A DNA stretch of 64,000 bases from NCBI RefSeq assembly GCF_035222485.1, contig NC_085924.1:1178001-1242000 (forward strand), read 5' to 3'. The notes under the pieces were generated by a model, which made no database searches, was not told the DNA's origin, and worked only from the letters and a program-made list of their open reading frames with translations. How positions within the stretch are numbered: the first letter of the stretch is position 1; each line of letters begins with the position of its first letter. Shown piece by piece: positions 33,444 to 45,798 of the stretch. Position numbers and translations under genes: made by a program. The DNA is from Podospora pseudoanserina (taxonomy: Eukaryota > Ascomycota > Sordariomycetes > Sordariales > Podosporaceae).

Positions 33444-34707
33444 TTCGGTGTCTGCATAGGGCGTATAGACGATGTCGAGCACCGGGAAAGGGTGCTGTCG
33501 TGTACGACGGAGGGAAACCACCGGACTTTAATCATCTCGGACCGCGTGTCGTCGGATCACCGCGTGTCGTCGGATTCCCAGAGCCAAGACGCAGGGAGGT
33601 GGGTAGGGGTAGGGGTAGAAACTTTCCGGCGACTTGACCCGATGCTTGATCAACCTGGATGCTATTCCTGAGCTATTCACAGTGGTATGAGCCACATTAT
33701 GCTTAGTGCCTTAGTTGCCGAGCCGAGTGGCACAGTTCTGGGCAATGCTGGTTTGGACGGCATTTTTGTTTGCGGATTCGCGACAGCAAGGGCCATGTAG
33801 GTGAGCGTAGTCCGAGATGATGGCATGCGCATTCCGAGCTTTTGGGGGCTTGTGAGATAACCTCGAGGATTTTGGCGTGTCAGCTTGCAGATCAAGGGAC
33901 TTTGTAATTCTTCCTGGCATATTAAGGAGGGTTGGGTGCTTAATCGAGGCATTGCTGTCACCTTTCAATTGGCGGTCTGTTGAATATTGATGTCAAAAGA
34001 AGCAGTTTGTCGAAGCCTGGAACGCCAAGCCGACCCAAAAGCTGACCAGTGGGGCGCCAAGCTTTACAGGGCTGTCGGGTGTGGCTTCCATTGAGGCTTA
34101 AAGTTGCACCGCGCCTTTTTCCCATGGTATGGAGTAATGAGTTTGCCCATTCGCTACAACAAGATATTCGGGGATGGACCTCAGTCATAACATCACATAG
34201 CCTGCCGAATTTGTCTCTTTTGTTCATGTCAGCGGACCAATCGTAGGTGGGACGAAGTTCCTGGAACTAAAAAGCCGGAGACCCAGTTTAAAGCTGCTGT
34301 TTGTTACCTATTTCAGGTGAAGGGTCTGATCTTTTAAGGAAACAGAAGATTGATATTGAGAACCTGGAAAGTAAGTGTATTGGATAGCTGTGCTGAAATC
34401 AGGCCATTTCAGAGCTAAAAAAAAAAAACCAGAATGTTGCCGGCACTTGAATCCTATCATTCTCACATGCTGCAGATTTTAAAGACATAAGACAAAACAA
34501 CATATAGTTTTTAAGAATGGAAGCCAAGATCTTGGAGTCATCCCCGGGTGTAGAAGAGAGTGAAACTAAAGATAAAGCATAAATGAGGACCAAAATCTAG
34601 ATTTGTAAAGCCTAATGCTCCCTGTTGAACCGATCTTGCGGATGCGTTTGGTAATGCTGTATCTTGAGAATAGTCTCCACACCACCTTAACAGCCAATCA
34701 AAAACCA
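33444..34707. other. Intergenic, no gene seen
   Basis: Includes the ABC transporter's promoter side. A 15 bp word CGCGTGTCGTCGGAT is directly repeated near 33545-33575. Otherwise only short ORFs. Confidence 0.5.
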
Positions 34708-34778
34708 GCATCAGTGGTTTAGTGGTAAAATCCATCGTTGCCATCGATGGGCCCCGTGTTCGATTCACGGCTGATGCA
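34708..34778 (+). tRNA. tRNA-Gly(GCC)
   Basis: Acceptor GCATCAG pairs with CTGATGC, discriminator A. The anticodon stem CATCG/CGATG has loop TTGCCAT, anticodon GCC. The T arm is CCGTG-TTCGATT-CACGG. A TTTT terminator follows at 34783-34786. No intron. Confidence 0.95.
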
Positions 34779-35563
34779 TCCCTTTTGCCATTTCTCTCTC
34801 TCTCTCTTTTCTCCTTCCTTTTTTTCCAGAAAAGCAACCTTCTCACTGCAAGGTGGCATCAGCCATTTTTCCTCCTCAACTGAGGCTGTCCAAGACTCAA
34901 AACACAAATGTCGCAGCTTTCAGTCTTTCAACCTTCGAAGACCTGTGAAAATGCGACCTCTTGGCACCTGCTCGTCGCTCTCAGGGACTCTTTCACCACC
35001 AGCAGAGAGCAACGCCAGATAGAAACTTGGTTCAAGCGAGCTCTGTCCCCGCAAGTTAGCCACTGTAAAGTTCACCATCTCGACTCCAATTGGCGAAATG
35101 CTTTGAGCCCTCGGGAGCCTCGAGCCTGAGAAGCGACTCTACTGTCGGTAAGCACCTGTGCCATGGATGGCACCGACATTTATGTTACCTTGGGTGGATA
35201 GAGGCTACTTTGTTTGGTTGGGCCAAGACAAATGGATCCATGTTTTGGTAGAGCTATGATGACTGCATTTTCTGGGAGTGTTGTTCTCCAGTTTCTTCAA
35301 GCCATCCAACACACCTTATCGACATGAGCGCCTGATGCATACTTGAAGAAATCAGAATGGCGCAACATTACGAACAGGTTTAGTCCCCGTTGGACCACAA
35401 CGAGCAGGGCTTCAGACCACTCGCCTACGACAGCTTCAAATCAGGGAATTTAACACCAGACAGTCAGCAATAGCAAGTCCTCCACCAAAGCGGGTCAACA
35501 TTACCATCAAAACAAGGAGATCAGGCCGGCACACGCCTGGCTAACAATAGCGCGAACCCACAA
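34779..35563. other. Intergenic, pyrimidine-rich tract
   Basis: 34791-34835 is a CT-rich simple repeat just past the tRNA. No gene recognised. Confidence 0.5.
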
Positions 35564-37838
35564 GTGACTCCGTTCTCTGAGAAGGACGTTCCGGATGATG
35601 TCTACAGAACTGAATTACTTGACGACAAAGGCATCCGGGTTGTTAGGAGACCATGGTGCCCCTCTCTGTTGACATGGCGGGCCTTTTTCACAAGGGCAGT
35701 CCATCTAATACCTGCCACTCCTACGAGCTTTCTGGTACCTCTCAACTTCAAGCCAGTATTCTGGTTCGGCTATGATCTCAGTTCGGGAAATGCTCCCCAC
35801 CTTCTTCTCTGCATGCTTCAGCTGGCATCAAAGTTCCACGAACTGTTGGTCGTCGCCTCAATTGCGGCCATTACCCACACAGCGTTTACACGAAGACTCA
35901 ACACATCAGGGATCCCACGCGGTCTCGCCATCGATAACTACCGTGTGGACGACATCGCATACACCTTCAGTTCGCCATTCAAAAAGCCTAGTTGACCAAG
36001 TCCAGCTGTTTTCTGGCTCTGCTGCTACTTTTTAAGACCATTCTAGCTATGCTGACTGGTCCTGCCTCCGCCATTCTCCTTATTCCCATTAAGACCTAGT
36101 TCTCCTCCAAGGCCCAGTATCATCCGATCGTCCCGGCGATGGAACCTGGCCATCTGTCATAGGTGGTCTGGAGACTACTCCATTTCTTTACAATTGCCAA
36201 GATGACAACTGGGCCATGGCGTATTGGTGCCCAAGCGCGGGCCATCAAGAACTCTGAAGCTGGCTGGGTGAGAAACCGGCAGCACATGGGGTTATCAGAC
36301 ATCATTGCTGTCGTCAACCCAGTTGATTTGACTCGTGGTCAAGTCAAGATCAACACGCTCTGAGATTCGGACCTTTACCTCAACAACACCTACAACTTGA
36401 CAGTTGCCACGACAGTCTCAACGCCAACACTGCGAACCATCACCCGTTTTCTCAACTGCATCAACGCCGTATCGATCGCGGCACAGGAAGAATCCGCCTC
36501 CACGACGTCGGGGCTATCTCACACCCGGAAGCTTCCAGGATACAAACATCACCTGAGGCAACAGACCTACTCCAGCCCTTTGTACAAATTTACCAGGTAC
36601 TCTGTCAGGGCAAACGCGACGAACTCTCCGAGAACAAAACACTCGTATTCAACAACCACCCCAAAGCCATCCAATGTTTCGATGATCAAGACTGCAAAGC
36701 AACGCTGGTGGCAGCTCAAAATTTCAAGACACCCCTCTCTCAGCAAGGCGATGTCTTTGTCAAGATTCAGGCACCTAGCATCACCAAAAAAGAGACACAC
36801 CCAGTCCTTGTCTCTGCTCGGTAGCCTTCCACCTTACTTCAACCAAACCGAAAATAAAATCAAGCAAGCTGTTCTCGCGTGCACATTGATGGCTCATTGG
36901 GTGCCCGTCTCCATGGTTAGAGTCTCCCTCAACGAGAGCGAGATCATCGAAGAGTTGCGTCAATACAACAGCCCTGATGATGTTGTGGAGGGCACAGCAA
37001 AGATGATCAAGATCTCGGCTGAGTGGTGACCTTTTCTTAATAGAGTGATGGGAGCCGAGATGGAGAACCCGCACGAGACTGGCAGGACACATACGCGTAT
37101 TGATAAGCTGGTTAATTTGGGGATGAAGAATACTTCTTTTGGGGATGGGCCTGGGGCGGGGAATTCCAGGCCGGGGTTGGATTTTGAAAAGATGGGGGAT
37201 TTTGAACCAACTGAAGACTTTGGACTGTTCAGCAGCAGGGCGCTTTTTGAGAAGGTTTTCAGCGGGGTGTTTGTGGATGGGCTTGCGAGGATGCAGTCAC
37301 ATGGGCATAGCCAATTGACGATTGCGTCAAACGAGACAGCGACTGTCATGACACATTCGGATGTACAATCTGGCCCTTTGGCGGGGAATATGGTTGTTGA
37401 TTGGTCTAGTGGCAGGGGCGTCACGAGATTGGGGGAACATATTGAGTTTTATGATTTCACTTGGGAGTGGGTGGAGAGTTATCTCAAGTTTCCTCTTGGG
37501 GCCCAGCAGTATAAGTATGGGTTCGGGAAGCCAACAGAGGGTATGAAATTCGCTTTGGGGGTGATGCTGACTTAGTTGGATGTTCTGTTGGTGTATGTTG
37601 GGTTGGTCCTTCCCCGTTTTTGCTTGGAAGAGGGAGTGGCAGGAGGATCAATGTCACTTGGCGAGACTTGCATGATTTGCTGGCTCTAGCTTGGAAGTCG
37701 GAGACGTATGTTGCTGTGGCGGGGAAGCCGGGGGATATGATAAAATGGGGTGTTCCCACAGCAGAGACTGTAGAGGAGTGTGTTGTGAGGGAGAGTTTGA
37801 GCTGGTGGATCGGAGAGGGACTGGGAAGGAGATACTGA
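35564..37838 (+). pseudogene. Large fungal membrane protein, decayed, unknown function
   Basis: Ordered fragments in several plus-strand frames look like one protein of about 700 aa. They are an N-terminal part with GIRVVRRPWCPSLL and LLVVASIAAITHTAFTR; a motif MLTGPASAILLIPIK; a glycosylated extracellular part; and a C-terminal part (GLFSSRALFEKVFSGVFVDG, HDLLALAWKSE). The GP[AS]SA-LLIP and L-LAWKS motifs recur in a family of large uncharacterised fungal membrane proteins as I recall them; I cannot give a family name. Frame switches occur around 35995-36170, 37029 and 37575, and single stops lie at about 36361 and 37573. It is clearly not able to yield the full product. Confidence 0.55.
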
Positions 37839-40194
37839 GACAGGAATACTTCTTAGTCTCGGGTCTCATAGACAAATACCGTGGGTAGAAAGCATCAATA
37901 TCAAAAGTAATCCAGGTGACTGTTAGTAACATGTAAACTCGTTGTGCTCAGCCCCCGTCAAGATGGTGTGGGCAAGTTGCCCTTTGTGCAGAAGTCTCAG
38001 ACGATCCCATGAGGTGTCATATGTCAAGGTCGAAGACAGCCTCGGATACCTAGGTAATTTTCTCTGGCTGTTGGCACCAACGCCACTGCACCCCAAAAGC
38101 TCGTCCTTCCAACCGCATGTCTCTTAGGACAAGGCCAAGTGAAGACACCGATATTCATCACATGGACACTGTCCCGCAACATCCGACATGGCACCATCCG
38201 TCTGGATCACATCCAGTAGATCAAAGGCAGCCAATTACGCTGATCTCATTACCTAATTGGGTCCTGCTCAAGGTAGATTGCTTCCCAACAGGGCCATGTT
38301 TGACCGCAACTTCACCAAAAGCAACGCCTGGAATCAATATTGGCAAAGAAGGTTGGCTCGACAACCCTCCAAAGTAGATGTAGATGGTGTGAGCTCTTTA
38401 TGCAATCTTATCACCTTATTGTTGTTCAGTCAACTCTAGGTGGCGCTATAATTGGCAAAAGGTTTAGAAGTTCCACGCCTGAGGTCCTGCTGTACAACTC
38501 GGGGGAGGCCTAGAATGACTGTGTGTTGTGGTCGAACCTTTGCTGTGCCACGCAGAGCTGTGGACGCTTACTGTGTTCTCGACACATTGCACTCGATTGG
38601 CTGGGTCATGCCGGATTTAGTATGTGGCTTCATGAGATCCATCACCGGTGTCCATACCGGTAACCACCCGGCAATCGCGATCCGAAACATGTGGCGTTAT
38701 ATTCTCCCTTGGCATACGGCTTCCAAGCATGCAGAAAGGGATCAATAGATCGATCTTGATGCCGACCTCCGATCCTCTTCACCATGTGCTTTTGGGCATC
38801 ATCGGCGCTTGCCCAGCTTGTGCAGGAGAAGCAATGAACCTCTACGGCTGTGCTAGCACACAAGAGGGATAGCTGCGCGGATCAAGCTTCGCGGAAGGAA
38901 GGCAAGCGGGAGGCCACCGGCCCTTCCCGGCCACAGTCGGAGTTATTGATATTGACCTACCAGTTCACCATGTTGAATAGAGTTTAGCTCCGGGTGATTT
39001 GAACCCTTTGCTTTCTGGGGTACCCTGTCTCGGCTGTCAAAGATCTGCTGGCGGTGGATGGTACTGCCAATCACTACTGGTAAGGGCATAACGACCTGGT
39101 GCTGGCACAGCTGACTCGGAAACGCTGTGTTTGGGCTAGCGCCATCTCGCAAGCTTTTTTAGCCTCAAGATCTGCGATGTCAAATGTGGGAAGGGATCGT
39201 TGCACTGCAGATGCCACATCGCGTTTTTTTCTGAAGAAGCGCGGATTGGCACTATTGGGTATTGGGGCTTGATTTGTCTATCCACTCGCGGCCCTGCGAT
39301 CTCTTGCCAAGTCGGCCCTGTTACGGGTATGCCTTGTCCCCTGCCAGTTCATCAGAAAATCATCTAAGCTTATACCAACGTCGGTCAGTTGCTGGAATGA
39401 ATGCTCATGCCCGGTAACCTGGAAGCATGACTCCAGGCATGAAAATGGGACCCCGAGCAAAGGCACCATGTTTCAACTGTTTGGATTACCTGGGCGCGGT
39501 AACTGAGCCGGCCTGTGTCTCAATTTCAGCAGAAATGGGAAGTAAATTCGATTGCCAGGCCAGACACTGCAATGGCTCAGAGGAGAGACTGGGAGGGTGA
39601 GAATTCATGATCGCCGCAGGAGGTATGCTTTCGTGAACAGTCACGGTTTGTGACGTTGTAAAAAATGAAGTCTTTGCGCCGCCAAACGCGGAGACATGCG
39701 GTAGCCTGTAAGTAGTTCGCAAATCCTGACTCGGCTTAGGAGGATCTAGGGGTTCCACAGCGATCTCATTGGGCCTCGCTCACCGCGATGCTATGGCATT
39801 TGAATCATTGTCATCTCAACAGAGTAACCCTTCTGAGTCTAGCTCAAGATCCTCGGCATTCCTCCCATGTGCCTCCATTGAAAACCCTATCCGTGACTCA
39901 TGCCAGGAACACCCTGTTGCTGATCGTCGCGAAGCTTGGCCTTGAGGATCACTGGATGGAGCTCTTCGCGGCAACTGCGCTTTCCAGGCTTTCCACGACA
40001 GAGCCTCGCTGAAAGTCGGTGACTTGGTGAGAGATGAACGTGAGATGGCCTATAAGAGGCCCTCTCATCCTCCAGCTTCATCCAGACATCTTCTCCATCA
40101 CTCATCACAGCTCTTCATCCAACAGCCCACCAACACTCAACCACTTAACCCAACACCTTTCCAGCCTTCATAAGCTCACTTCACAACCGCCAGA
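37839..40194. other. Gene-poor stretch, 2.3 kb
   Basis: Short ORFs on both strands, none with recognisable domains. A 90-codon minus-strand ORF at 39486-39758 is possible but unsupported. 40020-40194 is CA/CT-rich, probably the promoter and leader of the HsbA-like gene. Confidence 0.45.
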
Positions 40195-40938
40195 ATGGTC
40201 TCTTTCCGCAACATCATCGCTGGCACTATTGCCCTTGCTGCCCCCGCCATGGCTGCTCTCACCTCCACCCAGATTGCCGATACGCTCAAGACCTTGACAG
40301 CCAGGTCCCAGGCTCTCCAGGCTCCCGCTCAGCAGATCACCATCCTCAACGGCCCTCTCATCGTCGTTGGCCTTGGCCCTTTCCCTGTTTGTCCCCTTAC
40401 ATGCCTACCCTCCAAGTGACAGGCTATTAATTCCTCCGCCAGCAAATCATCCAAGGTTTCACTGAGATCATCACCATCACCACTGCCGCCATCCCTGAGA
40501 TTGTTGCCACCCCTAGATTTGAGCTCGACGCCGACCGGAAGACCGTCGCCGACGCCTTCCGTGAGTTTGTCCGCGTCCACCAGGTGCTTCTCAACATCTT
40601 GATCGGAAAGGCTGGCCTCTTCCAGACCGTCCCCATCATTGGACAGCCCGTTGCCGCCGTCCTCCGCCAGCTCGAGTCTGTTGTTGATGTGAGCCTTTTC
40701 TACCCCTAAGCATGACTGAACTTGAACGCTGACCAGACAGTCTGCTGCTTTTGCCCTCATCGATGTCGTCGCTGGCACCAACGGTGTCCCCGAGCAGGCC
40801 AACTCTCTCGGCAACACCATTGGCATTGCCATCGAGAGCTACGAGGGTCTCCAGGTTACCAAGCGTGAGAATGTCATTCCCGCTGCTGCCATCAAGGCCG
40901 CGCCCATCGGCCGCCGCGCTCAGATGATCGCTGCCTAA
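40195..40938 (+). CDS. HsbA/UVI-1-like secreted cell-wall protein, 211 aa
   Basis: Exons 40195-40386, 40443-40688 and 40741-40938, all phase 0, introns 56 and 52 bp with GT-AG ends. MVSFRNIIAGTIALAAPAMA is a signal peptide with cleavage expected after AMA. The mature protein is helical and cysteine-free: DTLKTLTARSQALQAPAQQI, ILNGPLIVVGLGPFP, FREFVRVHQVLLNILIGKAG, LFQTVPIIGQPVAAVLRQLE. This pattern matches the hydrophobic surface binding protein A-type family and the UV-inducible UVI-1-type proteins. Members are secreted, bind hydrophobic surfaces or the wall, and are often strongly expressed. The codon choice (many C-ending codons) fits high expression. Complete and probably functional; exact role not known. 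Confidence 0.85.
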
Positions 40939-41619
40939 GTTGCTGGCTGGCGGGCTTTGGTCTAGAGAGAAGATACGAATAATGCTGGATACGATGCTAT
41001 GGAGGATAATCGGATGGGGGAAAAGTTGTGAGTTGGACAAGCGGTACCTAGTTAGCGCTGAATTTACATGCTTTGCTTTTGTTTTCACTTACTACATCAC
41101 ATTTCTGCACCCTTTGTGACAAGTTGTCAATCGTGTCTTTACAGGCTCTGGTTGCCACTATTGGCTGGCTGCTGCATCATCACAACTATTTAAAGAAGGA
41201 AGGCGATGTGACTCTGTCGATAAACAATTCAGGGGTTCAGGGGCTGTCATGGTGACAACGAAGATGGTCTGTGCACACCCACTGCGGATTTGTCGGATTT
41301 TCAACTCTGGAACCTACAACATACATACGTCAAAGAAGTGGGATGAAGAGACAATAATTTTGCTGATTTGGCCATGAGCTGAAACCCAATCAAGCCCGGC
41401 GATCTGGTCCGAGTTGTTGATCAGCCCGTGTAATTGGCTGCTGGGTAACACCGGTGATGTCACAAACCTGGCTGCTGGGTCAAGGCTTGGCAATTTGGGG
41501 CACAGGCACAGTTGCATCATAGCTGTCGATCAGCAACATAAAACAACCAGCGACCCTCTCCATCAGTGAGACAATGTTTTCATCCACATACTATACATAG
41601 CATCGTTATACCGGCTACC
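40939..41619. other. Intergenic
   Basis: Terminator side of the HsbA-like gene and promoter of the esterase gene. No further gene seen. Confidence 0.5.
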
Positions 41620-43206
41620 ATGAAGCCATTCCCAGAAGCTCCCGGGGGCCACACCCCTAAGACCTTCCCCTTCAACCTCCTCCGATGGCGATTCCTCCCC
41701 ATCTTCCTCGGCCTGAGCTACATCCTCTACTGTAAACTCACCTCCCAACCCATCTTCGCCCACCCACTCCCCCAACACACTGGCCCCTACGCCGTCGGTG
41801 CAATCGATATCGAATCCCCCGTTATGCCCGTGCGCACCATCGACACAGCACGATTCAAGGCAACTTCCACCCCCGCCTTCGACCTCCAAACCGTCCTCTT
41901 CACCGTTTACTACCCCACCACCTACGCCGCCGCCAAAGCCTCAACCGTCAAACGCCACCCTTGGATCCCACGACCACTTTACCTCCGTGCTCAGGGTTAC
42001 GCCAAGGCGGCGCACATCAGCAACTGGCTTGTCAATAAAATCTTCGAGATTGCACTCAAGACGCTGGCCGGGAGCATCACCATCCCCGCTGCGGTTGACG
42101 CCCCGCTAAGCGACACCGCGACGAGATACTCCCAGTTTGCGACTTCATGGGACAAGGCAGAGACACAGGAGCAGGTGCTGGAGAATGCACAGGTGGGAGG
42201 TCACCCGGTTATCATCTTTTCTCATGGGACTGTATCCAGTAGGACGGATTACTCCCATTATGCTGGGGAGCTCGCGGCGAGGGGGTACGTGGTTGTTATG
42301 CTTGAGCATCGAGATGGGTCTTGCCCGGGGAGTATGATCAAGCGGAAGGGACTGCCGAAGGAGAAGAGGCTCATTTTCGATGAAAGTGAGGTTGAGACTG
42401 CTGATGGGAGGGAGATCAGCGTGGAGGACTTCCACAAGGCGCAGCTCAGCTTTCGGGAGGCGGAGATTGAAGAGGCGGTTAGGGTTATGAAGTTGATCAA
42501 TATGGGGCGAGGCGCGGATGTGTATGAGTTGAACCCCAGAGGCGAGGGGGTGGATCTTGTTAACTGGGCCGGGCGGTTGAACACAGATGAGATGATCGTT
42601 GCCGGACATAGTTATGGAGCGACTGGGGCCATGCAAGCTTTACGTGGAGGGCCGACGCCAATGAGGCCGTTCAAGGGCGCTATCATCCTTGACCCTGGGA
42701 AGCAAAGCGGTCCGTTGAACAGAGATATCAACGTCCCCATGCTTGTGGTGCACAGCAATTCTTGGAGCAGCAAGACGAGCATCTTTTATGGAAGGGCGCA
42801 CTTTGACACGGTGAAGGAGATCGTGGAGGAGAATAATGAGAGGGGGAATCCGACCTGGTTTATGACTTCTCTGGGCACCTCGCATCCCAGTGTGACGGAC
42901 GCGCCGTTATTGGAGCCTTGGATTCTGAGCTTCACGACTGGGGCAACAATTGATGTCTATCAGGGGTTGAGACAGTATGTACATGTTGCGGAGGACTTCT
43001 TGGCGTTTTTGGGTGATGGAAAGGCAAGGGGGTTGCTGGCTGAGAGGGCTGAGTTTCCTCAGTATGACGCTGGTTCTGGGTTGGGGATGTGGCAGCCTGG
43101 TCAGGGTGATAACCAGCAGGCTTGGGAGGAGAAGGGGGAGTGGTGGGATTGGAGGAGTTACTGGCAGATTCATGTGTCTCCTGCGGGAAATGGTGACAAG
43201 AACTGA
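41620..43206 (+). CDS. PAF-acetylhydrolase-like alpha/beta hydrolase, 528 aa
   Basis: Single exon; the first ATG in frame is 41620 (MKPFPEAPGGHTPKTFPFNL); the frame is open slightly upstream from a GTG. A hydrophobic stretch RWRFLPIFLGLSYILYCKL near residues 22-40 is a signal anchor. The remainder is an alpha/beta hydrolase of the platelet-activating factor acetylhydrolase type (PF03403). It has the strand TVLFTVYYPT, HPVIIFSHGTVSSRTDYSHY with the oxyanion HG, LEHRDGS, the nucleophile elbow AGHSYGATGA (Ser331), ILDPGKQ with the acid Asp, and TSHPSVTDAP with a probable catalytic His. These enzymes cleave short or oxidised acyl groups from phospholipids. The C-terminal about 80 residues are Trp/Gly-rich. 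It looks whole. Likely membrane-anchored with the catalytic domain in the secretory lumen or outside. Confidence 0.88.
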   Translation: MKPFPEAPGGHTPKTFPFNLLRWRFLPIFLGLSYILYCKLTSQPIFAHPLPQHTGPYAVGAIDIESPVMPVRTIDTARFKATSTPAFDLQTVLFTVYYPTTYAAAKASTVKRHPWIPRPLYLRAQGYAKAAHISNWLVNKIFEIALKTLAGSITIPAAVDAPLSDTATRYSQFATSWDKAETQEQVLENAQVGGHPVIIFSHGTVSSRTDYSHYAGELAARGYVVVMLEHRDGSCPGSMIKRKGLPKEKRLIFDESEVETADGREISVEDFHKAQLSFREAEIEEAVRVMKLINMGRGADVYELNPRGEGVDLVNWAGRLNTDEMIVAGHSYGATGAMQALRGGPTPMRPFKGAIILDPGKQSGPLNRDINVPMLVVHSNSWSSKTSIFYGRAHFDTVKEIVEENNERGNPTWFMTSLGTSHPSVTDAPLLEPWILSFTTGATIDVYQGLRQYVHVAEDFLAFLGDGKARGLLAERAEFPQYDAGSGLGMWQPGQGDNQQAWEEKGEWWDWRSYWQIHVSPAGNGDKN

Positions 43207-44283
43207 GGCAGTAGTGATCTGCCTTGACTTTTAAATCATTGTTTTCAGCAGGAGAGTTATCGGTGTCAGGCATGTCCATGATTAATGAATAAATAACGAC
43301 AAGACTTTTCACACCTCTGGAATACACCATGGTATTTCTCGCCTCTACAGGCACTCAGCTGCTCGGAGCAATATCTATTCAGCGGTTGTAATATGCCATG
43401 TTCCCAACAGTCCAACCCCACCACGGGTGGAAGGGGCTCACTACACCCTCAACAAGACAGTAATTCTCTTCTGGCTGTTGCTTGATGCTGTTTCATGGAG
43501 GCCTTGAATTTCAATCTGGATAAAAGCTACATATCTTGCCCAGGAGGTCTGGTTCATGGTACCCCAAAACCTCGACTACACACATGATGCTCAACAGATT
43601 TCCAATGCTAATTCCAGAAGGCCATGCTTCAGATCCCCCGCGTAGACTGAAATCTTGGCTTTCGACTTCCCTTCATCATCCTTCACATCCCAAATGCGCT
43701 TCCAACGATAGGCAGGCTCCATAGTCTTTGCTTGACGTCCGATGGTCCCATAGGCGCTTGTTCCAGGTTATGTATTGTTGATTGATAGATTTCCCTCTCG
43801 AGCATATGAAATTCCCCGCTCTGCTTTCTCAGGTATTCAGATATAAACAACTACCGGCTTACTTCTGATATGTCGATGATCGTTAAAATGACTTTTTGCC
43901 TTCGTCATGTCACTTGATTGATGATTCAGTCTTAGTCATCTAAGGCATCTCATGAGTGCTAACCCTGCAGTCCCATGTCTGTATCATGAGGGCTGCCATC
44001 AAACTTGAATATTTTCCGAACTCACTAACCTCGTTATCTTCGATACCTCTAGAGTCACGGAGTAATATTGACTTTGGATTATCGAGATCGCCATTCATAC
44101 CACGCTCCAAATGACGCTGTCATACATTTATTTGCCTAGGGTTGGTATCTTGTTGTTACCGGCTTGAATAAATACAATGATGGTACCATAACCTCCTCTA
44201 ACTACTAAAGAATTACGTCCATCCTCGATTCAAATCCCAAGGTATTCCACACCCCTAGAGTTAAAACTCCACCATCCTCACAA
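43207..44283. other. Intergenic between converging genes
   Basis: About 1.1 kb, moderately AT-rich. Nothing recognised. Confidence 0.5.
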
Positions 44284-44886
44284 CTAATTCTCCCTCTTCA
44301 CCCCTTGAACCAAAGACCAAGATATCCTCCCACCCCCATCATACGGCGTCCTCACCCAAGCCGTCACATAGTTATCTATCTTACCCCCCTCATCTTTATC
44401 AAGGTACCCATTCACCTCCGCCACCGCCGCCCAAGGCCACACATCATCAGGCAAACTGGTCGCCAGCCTGTCCTCCTGATCCGAGTACATCCTTATCTCC
44501 CCTGCCCATCTGTACGTCTGGTTTGTAATCGGCCAGACGCATTTACACACCAGGGAGGGGTGAGCGTCGTTGGCGAACTTGTCCCATTTGTCAGGGACAA
44601 AATCACCGGGGCCGTAGATTCTGGAGAGGTGCTTGAGGATGTGCTCGGGCTCGAGGACGAAGCCCTGCTCGATGAGGCGGTGGAAGCTTGTTGCGCGGAT
44701 GATGGTGAAGCCGAGGAAGCCGGTGGCTGCGGGGCGGGCGTCGTTGCGGTGGAGGCGGATGATGAATTTGGCTGGGAATTCGGTGCGGCCTGGGAGGGCA
44801 CAGATGTCGGTTCGGGCCCGGAGTTTTTCCTGGGCACGGTCGGGGAAGATTGAAGAGGGGGAGGAGGCGAAGTCGGGGTTGTTCAT
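44284..44886 (-). CDS. Unnamed protein family, copy 2, intact, 200 aa
   Basis: Single exon from an ATG at 44886. No signal peptide or membrane helix, so probably intracellular. Visible blocks: an N-terminal disordered start; EFPAKFIIRLHRNDA; FLGFTIIRATSFHRLIEQGF; HILKHLSRIYGPGDFVPDKW; WAGEIRMYSDQEDRL; and a C-terminal strand-rich part (KIDNYVTAWVRTPYDGGGRI, SWSLVQGV). Decayed relatives lie at 18553-19481 and 62590-63160 in the same window, so this is a small gene family with one surviving open copy here. No domain name known to me fits. The repeated RLH/HLH...LGF-I-R-F core and GEIR-Y motif suggest a compact alpha/beta fold. Function unknown. Confidence 0.75.
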   Translation of the reverse strand: MNNPDFASSPSSIFPDRAQEKLRARTDICALPGRTEFPAKFIIRLHRNDARPAATGFLGFTIIRATSFHRLIEQGFVLEPEHILKHLSRIYGPGDFVPDKWDKFANDAHPSLVCKCVWPITNQTYRWAGEIRMYSDQEDRLATSLPDDVWPWAAVAEVNGYLDKDEGGKIDNYVTAWVRTPYDGGGRISWSLVQGVKREN

Positions 44887-45798
44887 GGCTGTTGAGATAG
44901 GGTAGAAGGGTTGTGGGTGTTGCTGAAATGGGATGCTTTTGATTACTTGTTAAGTCAAGATAGGTAGTCTGTGTTCCTGCTGAAGTGAAAGGTAGGTACC
45001 CATGGGCTACGTACCTCTGGAGTGCTTATAAGAGATGAGAGCTTGACCCGTTGAAAGTCACTGATCTAACTTAGCATGTTCTGTGAGCGATCCATCTCAC
45101 TCGTCTGTGTGGGTCTAGCTAAAGGTGGCACCACACTGGTTGCTTGGCACAGGAATGTCAAAAGATCGATTCAGACGTCCTGTGTCTTGTACCGTGGTAG
45201 TAATTGGGCTTAGCTTATGATGGATAAATAGAGCTTGGATCAATACCTTTATTGCTAAGACTGTATCTATAGACGGCTTAGATGATGTTCTTAGAAAGGT
45301 GTGAAGATGCGACCCTACCTCACATGACTCACCTTTCTGACTTTAGCCCTGGTAACAGTGGCGAAGACCTTGGCCTACGGCTTTCCCTTGATACAATTAA
45401 CATTTCAAGATACCCTTATGTAAGGATATTGTGTGTGGGAGAGCTCAGGACTCGGCTTTCGGCCTTATTGTCTATATTCTGGGACTCCATAGATCTTAAA
45501 TATTGATTGGATTTCCATGCTCTTTATCGCTTACCTTTCTTTTATATCTGGCAGTTAATTTATACCTGTAGTGTGGGTGGCTCCCGTGGGACGGGGCAGG
45601 CAGACCTATCCCCATAACTTTTGCTCTGACCCACTCGCACTGGTTGGTGTGAGGTGTGAGTGTAGGTTGGCTTGCCAGCTCGCTCTACCAGGTTACCCCA
45701 AATACATCGTCAGTTACTACACACTTCTTTTGCTCTGGACTCACCACAATACCTGTCATCTTTCGGTTACCTAGGTTTGCTTCCACAGAAAGTTTAGG
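44887..45798. other. Intergenic, left flank of the transposon nest
   Basis: About 0.9 kb, moderately AT-rich. No gene recognised. The TA at 45799-45800 is the target site of the first pogo/Fot element. Confidence 0.5.

Noticed and set aside
37839-40194. Several 60-100 codon ORFs as small genes
   Set aside because: No signal peptide, domain, splice pattern or homology-like text supports any of them.
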